Of a DNA stretch of 64,000 nt, positions 55,997-64,000 are shown in pieces. The notes under the pieces were generated by a model. It saw nothing but the letters and a program-made list of their open reading frames with translations, was not told the origin of the DNA and ran no database searches. The stretch comes from Biomphalaria glabrata (Eukaryota; Mollusca; Gastropoda; Planorbidae): contig NC_074715.1 of assembly GCF_947242115.1 (NCBI RefSeq), positions 46,510,086 through 46,574,085 on the forward strand, in the 5' to 3' direction. Numbering within the stretch: the first letter of the stretch is position 1; the number at the start of each line of letters is the position of its first letter. Position numbers and translations under genes: made by a program.

Positions 55997-56447
55997 CCTA
56001 AGGTCAATGTTAGTCAACAATCACAAAGAGGAGTGGCTCAACCAATGGGCATCAGGAAACACAGGCAGAGCCATGTACAGAGAAATGACTACCCCTAACA
56101 AACTGGACAGTATTAACTTCCTCCCCCGCAAAGAACAATCTACAATCTTCCAACTAAGAATAGGACACACACCACTATTAAATTACCACCTGAACAAAAT
56201 AAACTCCACACAACTACCCCTTTGCAGACATTGCGCCCACCCCTTTGAAACCGTAAACCATATCCTCTTTGAATGCCCCTCCCTAATCCACCTTAGGCAG
56301 ACCCTTCTTCCACTACAGCCCAACATAACCAACACCCTGTACGGCAGTGCTGAACAACTGAAGAAAACAGCACACTTTTTTTCCTTGGCACAGTCTGCAA
56401 AAGAGCTCACAGCTCAGCAGCAATAAAGCTGGCTAGAAGAAGAAGAA
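55996..56447 (+). mobile_element. I/jockey-type LINE 3' end with target duplication
   Basis: Open from before 56020 to 56426. It encodes EEWLNQWASGNTGRAMYREM, then FQLRIGHTPLLNYHLNKINS, a zinc cluster LCRHCAHPFETVNHILFECP and NTLYGSAEQLKKTAHFFSLA, stop. An aataaa follows and an agaagaagaagaa tail. The 11-bp target duplication atctgacatta occurs just before it (55985-55995) and just after (about 56448-56458). This is a 5'-truncated but intact-looking end of a non-LTR element whose long frame is uninterrupted, so it is young. A minus-strand relative is at 13205-13480. Confidence 0.82.
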
Positions 56448-56457
56448 GAATCTGACA

Positions 56458-56787
56458 TTAAGACAGAAGACTCAAAAGTAAAGTAGCAATTATACATGAT
56501 ACACTGAACCATAATCTTCAAATACAAAAACAAAATTTAATTAAATACTCAGAAAGACACGAAGATAAAGGCACATTCCTCGTCCCATATGCTAGGACAA
56601 ATTTGTACAAATACTCCTTCTTCCCTAGTGTTATTAGAGCATGGAATGGGTTGCCTGAGCTAGCCAGGAAAACCAGTGACTTGGCAGTTTAAGTCATTTG
56701 TTAATATGCACGACGGAATGCATGACGCTTAGGACGTAATCATCTTCTTTTTTTTGAAGTAACGTCTGTATTATATAAGATAAGATT
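56458..56787 (+). mobile_element. CR1-like LINE 3' end inside the SINE
   Basis: Encodes DRRLKSKVAIIHDTLNHNLQ, ERHEDKGTFLVPYARTNLYK and NGLPELARKTSDLA, ending in the family UTR and ataagataagatta tail. It has a small internal change near the C-terminus (ggcagtttaag in place of ggcagaatttaag). It lies between the two halves of the SINE. Confidence 0.8.
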
Positions 56788-56910
56788 AGCTGAGGAAAGT
56801 AAAGGCGGTTTCTCATTGTATTGGCCACGCGACACCCTTGTTAACTGTTGGCCACAGCAACAGATGACCTTTACATCATCTGCCCTATAGATCGCAAGGT
56901 TTGAAAGGAA
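56788..56910 (+). repeat. tRNA-derived SINE, right part of the split copy
   Basis: Continues the SINE body: gctgaggaaagtaaaggcgg, ccacgcgacacccttgttaa and tgacctttacatcatctgcc, ending at ccctatagatcgcaaggttt. Confidence 0.75.
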
Positions 56911-56914
56911 AACA

Positions 56915-57875
56915 TTACATTACATAGGGGCGTCCTACCACAGCAATCGCTGTTTATCTTAAATTTAGTCAGGATGTTTAAAGGTGGAAAAACGTTATTA
57001 AGTCTTTCTTTCCTGATGCCATTGGTGCTTGGGACGACTTTTACTTTGTTAAGATTTGTTTAGAACATCCCAGTTTTAGATTGTGAAGAAATATCTGAGA
57101 ATTATTTGCTTAAATCAGACGAAAGACTGAAAAGAAAATAGTATGGTAAATATTTACGAGTGACGTTATAGTCAAATGTGATGATGTATGCAGACAAAAG
57201 AGACATATTTTGTGCTCCTGCGAAGAAGAGTTATCAGTCTCTTTTCCCTCTTTTTCTCGTCATGTCCCTTATCTAGCACTAAACCTCGACTGCGTGATAG
57301 AAAGAAAGCAAAGCGAGGTTCAAGCTGGTGACCCCCCTAAATGTTTGTGTGTGCTGTTTGTTCGTGAAAGGGGGGAGGGGGCAGATTAAAAACAAATTAT
57401 TTGACATAGCCACAGTTTTTAGGTTCAGTTTGAGATGGCGCGAAAAAAAAAGATGTGGGCGGTGGGGGAGGGCTGCAGCCTCTTGCATCCTTCTTTAACA
57501 CGCTTTAGAGAAAAAGCTTCTCATAACAAATGTTCGTTCCTGTTGAAACAAAAAGTATGCATTTGTTCCCTTCTTAAACGATACCTTCGCTCCGTGTCCT
57601 TATTTACTAGAGCCCAACGCCTGGTACCGCCAATGACTAGTCTTTTGAATGTAGCTAGAAATGTACAAAGAAAGAAAAAAAAGTCTTTGTTTATTGTTTA
57701 CTTTGTCAACATTTAGCATTAGTCCTGCCCCCCCCCCCTTTCTCCTTTCCAATCTCTCTTTGCAAATCTGGCCAACGCTGGCCAACAGTCCTTCAAACTT
57801 TGTGACAAATTTCTGTTGAAATTCTTGGACTTCCAGTGTTCAGGTTAACCATATTGCTGTAACATGGAAACCATT
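56915..57875. other. No gene recognised
   Basis: No supported exon or repeat. The short open frames near 57279-57716 have no recognisable motifs. Confidence 0.35.
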
Positions 57876-57881
57876 CCGAAT

Positions 57882-58090
57882 CAGTGGCGTAGGTAGGGAT
57901 TTGGGGTCTCGGTAGGCTTGTTTTTTGTATGGGCTCCTGCATTTCGACATTCGGTATCATGACAAGAGATAATGGCGTAATATTTAATGTAAAACTAATT
58001 TCGGACACTCATTTGGGGGACATCTGAAGTGGGGTCCCGGGGGGATTTTCAAATTCGAACCTTCCTCCCCCCACCCTAACTACGCCACTG
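57882..58090. mobile_element. Small hAT-type element
   Basis: Left terminus cagtggcgtaggtaggg and right terminus ccctaactacgccactg are inverted repeats. Flanks are ttccgaat (57874-57881) and ttctgaat (58091-58098), an 8-bp duplication with one mismatch. 209 bp, non-coding. Confidence 0.85.
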
Positions 58091-58198
58091 TTCTGAATAC
58101 AATTTAAACCAAATTATGTTTAAGCTTCTTTTAAATGAAGCTAATGTGTAGAGTGACAATGAATTGAATAAATACAGTAGGCTGAAAGGGGTTATAGG

Positions 58199-58199
<1 letters not shown>

Positions 58200-58248
<49 letters not shown>
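58200..58248. repeat. TA microsatellite
   Basis: An uninterrupted (TA)n run of about 48 bp. Confidence 0.95.
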
Positions 58249-58249
<1 letters not shown>

Positions 58250-58250
<1 letters not shown>

Positions 58251-59375
58251 GGTTATAAACACACGAGAACCATTGGGCAACATCCAGTCATTAAGAGAGA
58301 CGATTACCTGTGGTGGCCGTAAGGTATCTGAAGCATGAGACCAAGACCGCGTGTGTGTATGTGTGTGTGTGATTGTGTGTGAAATGTGGGTGTGTTTCGT
58401 CAGATCGATAGACCATTACACGGACATCAATGTGTTTGCTCACCCCGTGCACACAGACTCGAAGCAGCTTGAGCCATTACATTAGCCAATATGAATAACA
58501 CGATCTGAACCTTGACCTTGATATGAGCAGTTCACTCTACACGTTTTGTAAACATTCAAATTTTATTAGAGAAACTGTATGATAAGAGCGAAGAAAAAAT
58601 GGCTTGAAAATAGTTGGGAAAGGTTGAAGGGGACAATAGCATTTAAATTGATCTAAACTGTTCCTCTTTTTACAATTCTGTTCCTTTTTATTTTTTTTTA
58701 AATGTAACATTGTGGATATAGCTTACGAATATAATTCTGTTTGATAGTTAGTAGTTCAACTACAGTCTATTAACCTTGACATGTTGGGATCATAAAATAC
58801 ATTTTCGGGACCTAATATTTACATTTGTGAACTATATTCAAATGAAATAAATGAAGGGACATCATTAGTTTAGAGCTCAGATGAAGCTGATATTGACATT
58901 AGAAGGTAGTCTTGATTTTTATATTTTGAGAAAGTCTATTTATTACTAATATTTTAAGTGGATTACTGATTTTCGAAGAAGTCAATTCGTTATTTCAATT
59001 TATTAGTATTGAATTATAATATTCCTTATATTAGTCGTACAAGGTAGGACATACTGTAATTTCTATTTGATATTAAAAGTGGGTGTAGGCTTTACATTAT
59101 ATCATATTATCTGTGGATCCTACAAGTCAAATAAACTCTGGTGTTGTCCGTTAGGGCAATGATTATTAATCGGAGCTATGTGTTAGGGGTGAAAGTAGTT
59201 CCGACTGTTTACTAACAAAGTTCCTGGATTACACAAAACACACCGGATGACGTACAAAACCTGCGTCACCCAGTGGCGAACACAAAGAAATCTTGATCTC
59301 AAAGGAAAGAAATACTGACTGCCGTTATAGTGATTGCAGCGTAGTGAGTTCAGAATGGTGTACAACTGTGACTAG
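58250..59375. other. No gene recognised
   Basis: A short GT-rich tract (58349-58380) and AT-rich unique sequence. No exon or family recognised. Confidence 0.35.
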
Positions 59376-59380
59376 TGTAA

Positions 59381-59608
59381 TGACACAAGATGCGTAGAAG
59401 TTGATGTGAATCGGGTTTTTCCTAAGTAATGTGACGAGTAAGAACAGAGTAGGATGATGAACAAGAAGAATAACGGACAAGACGCCTTAGAGGACGACGC
59501 TAGGCTAGCAACGACAGAGGACTGTGCCCTTTTTATTGTTTATTAAATTGTTGAAGTTACCAGCCTGCGTTATTAAGTATATTCTTGATTCATTCTGTTG
59601 TTGTGTCA
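59381..59608. mobile_element. Possible solo LTR (fossil)
   Basis: A 228-bp segment starting tgacacaa and ending ttgtgtca, an 8-bp inverted repeat with TG...CA ends. It contains a late ttgtttattaaattg with an ATTAAA poly(A)-like signal. The composition resembles an LTR, but I could not find a clear target duplication or a second copy in the window. Confidence 0.35.
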
Positions 59609-59712
59609 TATGGACTCGCATGCACCATTAACATATATATACTCATCAACAAAATAGACCATCAACACTAGTCATATAGGTCTAAACATTAAAAAAACAA
59701 AAAACACACTCT

Positions 59713-60050
59713 GATCTTATCTTATTAAAATAGAGACGTTACTTCAAAAAAGATTACGTCCTAAGCGTCATGCATCTAGTCATGCATGTTATTCAATGAC
59801 TTAAATTCTGACAAGTCAATCGTTTTCCTGGCTGGCTCAGGCAACTTATTCCATGCTCTAATAGCACTTGGGAACGAGGAATGTGCCTTTATCTTTTTTG
59901 TCTGAGAATTTTTATAAGATTCTGTTTTTGTATTTGAAGATTATGGTTCAGTGTTTTATGTATAATTGTTACTTTACTTTTAAGTCTTCTCTTCCGAAGG
60001 CTTTCTAAATTAAGTGATTTTACTAAAGGTGTTACTCTAGTCTTTTACAA
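59713..60050 (-). mobile_element. CR1-like LINE 3' end, minus strand
   Basis: Starts with the reverse-complement tail (atcttatcttattaaaatag) and UTR (agattacgtcctaagcgtca), then the C-terminal coding region (gttttcctggctggctcagg). It has an internal deletion compared with 35280-35400 and ends near the VTPLVKSLN-type region. Confidence 0.75.
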
Positions 60051-60387
60051 ACGCATTAGGAAGCACCTAGCCCTTCATTGTTTCATTCTCCGTATACTTG
60101 CAACAAATTGAAGCGGACACAGGCTTTGTTTATTTTACCTGCTACGAAATGTAAGGCTCCAACCCATGCTGCCACTCAGCCTAAGGGCATCTACTAACCG
60201 TTAGCATTTCAGGTAGATTTAATCATTCCGTGAGAGCGGATAGATCTGTACTCGTCAGCTTGCTTCCTGATCGTATCGAACTTGTGTAAGATGCGAAAAT
60301 CATATCGGGCTATCTGTAAGGATTTGTTTCATTCAACAGACTTAGTGTTACCTTTTGTAACAAACAAGATGATACATAAATACTTTT

Positions 60388-60632
60388 AAAGCACGGTGGC
60401 TGAGTGGTAAAAGCGCTTGGCTTCCGAATCGGGGGTACCGGGTTCGAATCCTGTTGAAGAGATTTTTAATTTCGGGATCTTTGGTACGCCTCTGAGCTCA
60501 TCCAGCTCTTAGTAGGTACCTGACATTAGTTTACGGAAAAGTAAAGGCGGTTGGTCGTTGTGCTGGCCACATTACATCCTCGTTAACCGTAGGCCACAGA
60601 AATATATGACCTTTACATCGTCACCCCAAATC
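60388..60632 (+). repeat. tRNA-derived SINE
   Basis: Full-length example: head gcacggtggctgagtggtaa, aagcgcttggcttccgaatc, B-box accgggttcgaatcc, then the body gcggttggtcgttgtgctgg and ttaaccgtaggccacagaaa. Other copies of this family occur at 22965, 43435, 51925, 52770, 55853 and 60958. Confidence 0.85.
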
Positions 60633-60957
60633 TAGATCTTAATGTCTGAATGGGGAACTGAACAGTAAAAAAATAAAGTGTCTAAAACTATCGGGAGAGA
60701 AAAAGAGGAAAATGGGGCGGAGGGATAAATCTTATTTTTTTGGTTCTAAGAATGGTGAAACACTAAGAAAATACACTTTTTAAGAATTATAAACTAAATT
60801 CTCATTTATAATATGTAAAATTTGTAAAAGTTTTTATACCATTTTCTGAACATTGTTTACAAAATGGCATAAACTAACATTTATTAACTACAAAGATCTA
60901 GATTTCTAGAACATGCAAAATAAAATAAACATATGTATCGGTTTCTTGGTCTTGAGC

Positions 60958-61165
60958 TTTTTTAAGGGCTTGGCTTCCCAAAATGGGGGTCCCGGGGTCG
61001 AATCCTGGTGAAGACTTGTGATCTTTGGGAGCCTCTGAGTCCACCCAGCTCTAATGGTTACCTGACATTAGTTAGGGAAAGTAAAGACGGTTGGTCGTTG
61101 TGCTGGCCATATGACACCCTCAGAAACAAATGACCTTTACATCATCTGTCCCATAGGTGAACTTT
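60958..61165 (+). repeat. tRNA-derived SINE, head truncated
   Basis: Starts within the tRNA-like region (gggcttggcttcccaaaatg, ggtcgaatcctggtgaagac) and continues through acggttggtcgttgtgctgg to acatcatctgtcccatag. Confidence 0.8.
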
Positions 61166-61199
61166 AGAGGCATAAGAATGCACCATTCATACATGTTCT

Positions 61200-61493
61200 C
61201 AGGGCCGGCTTTACAAATTGTAGGACCAATTTGAAGAATGCTGCTGTAATCAAAATTAATTAGATCATTATATCAACATGTATTATACACAATGCATAGG
61301 AAGCAACTCAAACGCAATATGCCCATAGGCGTCAATGGGTTAATTAAAGTTAAATCATACGATACACTAAATATGTTAACCCTTTAAGTCCATCTTTAAA
61401 AGCCTGTGACAAGAATAATGACTGAGATAGTGATATGATCATGGATTAAAGGAAATTAGGGCAATCGGTCTAATAGCCCTAAGGTGAGCCCTG
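61200..61493. mobile_element. Non-autonomous hAT-type element
   Basis: Left terminus cagggccggctt and right terminus aaggtgagccctg. Exact 8-bp duplication catgttct at 61192-61199 and 61494-61501. 294 bp, non-coding. It ends about 90 bp before the first identified ETX/MTX2 exon. Confidence 0.85.
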
Positions 61494-61581
61494 CATGTTC
61501 TTTATGAGTATGTTGCTACTTGATTAAATTGTTAATTTTTTTGCAAACTCCGTAGAAATTTTTTAAATATTTTTTTTTCAG

Positions 61582-63017
61582 ATTGTGATATTTTGAACAA
61601 AAATCCACACAAAAAGTACCAACAAAAAAAAATGCCGATCGACCTGGTTGACCTTGAGCAGATCGTGAAAGAGTACGCAGAAGACTTTCTGGATAGCGAT
61701 CAAAAGAAACATGCAGACCTAGCCAATCCAATCATCTGTTGGGACCGGATGCACGTGATATATGGTAACTGAGTGCACGATGGGAAGTGATTTAATGGAA
61801 AATAAAAGGGAGGGGTGCTTTTTTTGTTACAAGTATCAAATTAAGAAATTAGATATTTGATTTTCTGTTGCATTTGGAATTGTGCTTTACTTTTCTTTAA
61901 TTCCTTAAAGTATATATACCATCGGGGAACTTAACAAAATTATAAGTTCTGCTTTTCGTCTTCTGATAGTAAACCATTTTATTTAAAAATTAAACATCTA
62001 AGCCTTAATATCGTAAAAATGCATCCATATTAATGGGTTTATTTTAATTAGTTTTTTTAAAAAGATCAAACTAATAGATTATTTTCCCTCGTTTGTTTGG
62101 GTTTTTTAGATGACTGTTTCTTATTAGTTCCTTTGTGCGTTTTTTGTTTTAATTATCATAAGGAAAATAAAAAAAAGTCCACCACGTGAATTAACACCTC
62201 TAAAAAAATAATCAGTGTTCCGCTAAATATTTAAAATGTGCAAAGTGTTCCGTTAAGGAAAAAGTTTGGGAAACACTGGGTTAGACCAAATTTGGAAGAG
62301 TCGTCCTTTGTTTAGGACCCTCTCAGCTCATGACAACATATAGATGCCAAATAGTACCATTAGATTTTAACAAATGACTAGAGTAACACCATTAAAGAAA
62401 TCACTTAGAAACACCCCTAGGCAGACGACTAAAAAGTAAAGTAGCAATGATAGGCCTACATAAAACACTGAACCATAACTTACAGATACAAATACACAAC
62501 TAATTGAAATACTCAGAAAGGCACAAAGATAAAAGCAAATTTCTTTTTCTAGATGATTTTATATATTAGGGCGATTACACACAAGTGTTCCTCTTTGCTC
62601 AATTCCATTAAAGCGTGGAACGGGTTGCCTGTATCAGCCAGGAAAACCAATAACTTTTTAAAGTTTATGTCTCTAATTAACATGCACGACTAGAATACAA
62701 CATCGATTCGCGTACGACGTAATTATTTTCTTTTTTTGAAGAAATGTCTGAATGTAAGTTTTGAGATAAGATATCCTGTCCTGAAAGCTTCTTCTCTTTC
62801 ATAAGTAAACATAGTTGTTGAGTTCTTGAAAAACCGATTTCATTTGACGCATGATTCAGCCTGGTTTGCATATTTCTGAGTGAATTCTTGCATCAAGCAG
62901 CATATGATTTAATTTCATGAGTAATGGCAGTGGCGGCAGTGCAGTGCAGAACTATTCTCATTTTCCTTATTATAATTTTTGTTTTGATTTGGTAGCCCAC
63001 AATTTAAAACCTTAGTA

Positions 63018-63056
<39 letters not shown>

Positions 63057-63383
63057 GCTGCTACTGATAATAAATCTACAACTATTTGCCATACTAATGT
63101 CTTACATAGGTGTTGGTTCATGTCCCAGGTGAGACCAAGTATACTTTGCCAGAAGTTCCTCCAAAGCCTACTGCGCATGTCCTGTTCTGTGCCAAATTCA
63201 CCAACAACACACCCAATCAACAGACGTACACTCTGAAGACAGAGCGCAGGACGAGGTCAACTTGTGAGATTAGTTTTGTCAAGTCGTATACCTACGGAGT
63301 CCAGATCCAGATGAAGCTGGCGCCCCCAAATCCCATCGTAGAGGCAAATGCCGGTTTCATGTCAGAGATCAGCAAACAAAAGG
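61582..63383 (+). CDS. ETX/MTX2 (aerolysin-fold) family protein, 5' part
   Basis: Exon 61582-61764 follows a long pyrimidine tract and AG; about 50 nt of 5' UTR precede the ATG at 61632. It encodes MPIDLVDLEQIVKEYAEDFL, then NPIICWDRMHVIY, ending in phase 1. Exon 63129-63383 continues GETKYTLPEVPPKPTAHVLF, CAKFTNNTPNQQTYTLKTER, TCEISFVKSYTYGVQIQMKL and PPNPIVEANAGFMSEISKQK, again phase 1 at donor g|gtgaga. The NN-x-T/Q-TYT-x-K-x-x-R start, alternating strand pattern and EANAGFMSEIS end match the beta-hairpin domain of ETX/MTX2 proteins, which includes bacterial pore-formers, animal LIN-24-like proteins and snail biomphalysin relatives. No signal peptide is seen in the first 44 residues. No disruption is visible. 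The gene continues beyond the window, so pore function, target and length cannot be judged. Introns hold a CR1-like LINE. Confidence 0.72.
62160..62277. mobile_element. hAT-type terminus, partial
   Basis: Ends agtttgggaaacactg at 62277, a typical right terminus of small hAT-derived elements (reverse of cagtgtttcccaaact). It contains two similar gttccg(c/t)taa segments. A left terminus was not found. Confidence 0.45.
62278..62775 (+). mobile_element. CR1-like LINE 3' part, old copy, in the ETX/MTX2 intron
   Basis: Diverged member of the family at 35030: tgactagagtaacaccatta, ggcagacgactaaaaagtaa, aacactgaaccataacttac, cgtggaacgggttgcctgta, and a tail tgagataagatatcc. Frame is lost in several places. 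Confidence 0.75.
63019..63053. repeat. CA microsatellite
   Basis: About 17 CA units directly upstream of the second ETX/MTX2 exon. Confidence 0.95.
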
Positions 63384-63667
63384 GTGAGAGTTGTCTTCCC
63401 ATTGGGATGCACACTATAAGTTCCATTTACGCTTGAAATAATAAAAATACAATTATTTATTTATAAAAATGTAACAATGTAAAGTGTTTGCAAGAACATA
63501 TTCAAGAATCAGACCTTCTTGAACCTTCCAGAAGGGATTTAACCACTTTTTTTTTTATTGCTTCTACAAAATATGTGGGCCTTAAATTGCAACTTGTGTT
63601 TATAAAGCATTTGAAATATGAAGAGATGTAAATTAAACAGACTGATTACATGGGGGGTTGCATGACC

Positions 63668-63916
63668 TTAGGAATAGGCAAACTATAGGCAGCCGCCAAG
63701 GGCCTCCGATTGGTGTAGGCCTTCCACAAGACTCTAAACAATATTTTAAAGAGAAGAAATGGCGAAACTTGTTCCTAAAGTTATTGTTGGAGGACACTAG
63801 GTTCTTAATAAATTGCGTTGGCTAATTTTATGTTTTTCGCTATTTTTTATTTTTTTCATTAGGGACCAACAAACTCACTTCGCCTAGGGCCTCCAATTAT
63901 CTATGGCTGGCCCTGC
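63668..63916. repeat. Non-autonomous repeat copy
   Basis: Homologous to 15478-15720 and 10894-11143: ccttaggaataggcaaacta, gcagccgccaagggcctcc, gagaagaaatggcgaaactt, actcacttcgcctagggcct, ending atggctggccctg. Right terminus resembles a hAT end. Confidence 0.7.
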
Positions 63917-64000
63917 TAATAATATAGAGTAACTTTTTTTGTGTGTATTTTTTTACAAACTGGAGCTTTCTAAGATATAATATGATATCATGAATCTTAG

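Noticed and set aside
60388-60460. tRNA gene
   Set aside because: Same SINE head; several diverged copies occur in the window.
1-64000. CRISPR arrays, operons or bacterial defence systems
   Set aside because: The sequence is intron-bearing animal DNA; tandem repeats here lack spacers.

Overview
The window is AT-rich, intron-dense animal DNA crowded with transposable elements. The organism is most likely a freshwater gastropod of the planorbid type (Biomphalaria or Bulinus relatives). That is inferred from the CAP, PARPBP and PTER protein sequences and from remembered snail LINE and SINE families; no search was run. Little of the window is coding, and most predicted short open frames are repeat debris.

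Four host genes can be supported. (1) A secreted CAP-superfamily protein on the minus strand, with four good exons between 16893 and 10039 and a candidate terminal exon near 4237-4221. (2) PARPBP (PCNA-interacting partner, PARI) on the minus strand, ten exons from 38624 to 32242. It encodes 747 residues and ends in a PIP box, with a near-perfect 4 x 63 bp coding repeat in exon 3. (3) PTER (phosphotriesterase-related) on the plus strand, eight exons from 41219 to 45605. It encodes 349 residues, the same length as the human protein as I recall it, and one intron uses a GC donor. PARPBP and PTER are divergently arranged about 2.6 kb apart. (4) The 5' part of an ETX/MTX2 (aerolysin-fold) protein gene on the plus strand, exons at 61582-61764 and 63129-63383, running off the right edge. 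Weaker candidates are a promoter and first exon at 54299-54479 and an orphan exon at 55258-55449.

Repeats by region. 1-4.5 kb: mostly unrecognised AT-rich DNA, a 39-bp tandem array and a decayed SINE. 4.5-10 kb: an 18-bp minisatellite, two RTE-like LINE copies on the minus strand, an L2-like LINE and a SINE. 10-17 kb: the CAP introns, holding a hAT element with an exact 8-bp target duplication, LINE ends, SINEs and a strong foldback element. 17-24 kb: two more hAT-type elements with 8-bp duplications, tandem repeats and SINEs. 24-32 kb: fossil gypsy-type LTR material (two solo LTRs, two remnants), an RTE LINE split by it, and a Helitron helicase remnant. 32-46 kb: PARPBP and PTER, with CR1-like LINEs, SINEs and a small hAT-type element in introns and spacers. 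46-61 kb: LINE ends, SINEs, a three-level nested insertion at 55.8-56.9 kb and small hAT-type elements. 61-64 kb: the ETX/MTX2 gene.

The four host genes are functionally unrelated (extracellular CAP protein, replication/repair factor, metal-dependent hydrolase, pore-forming-fold protein). I see no operon-like or system-like organisation.
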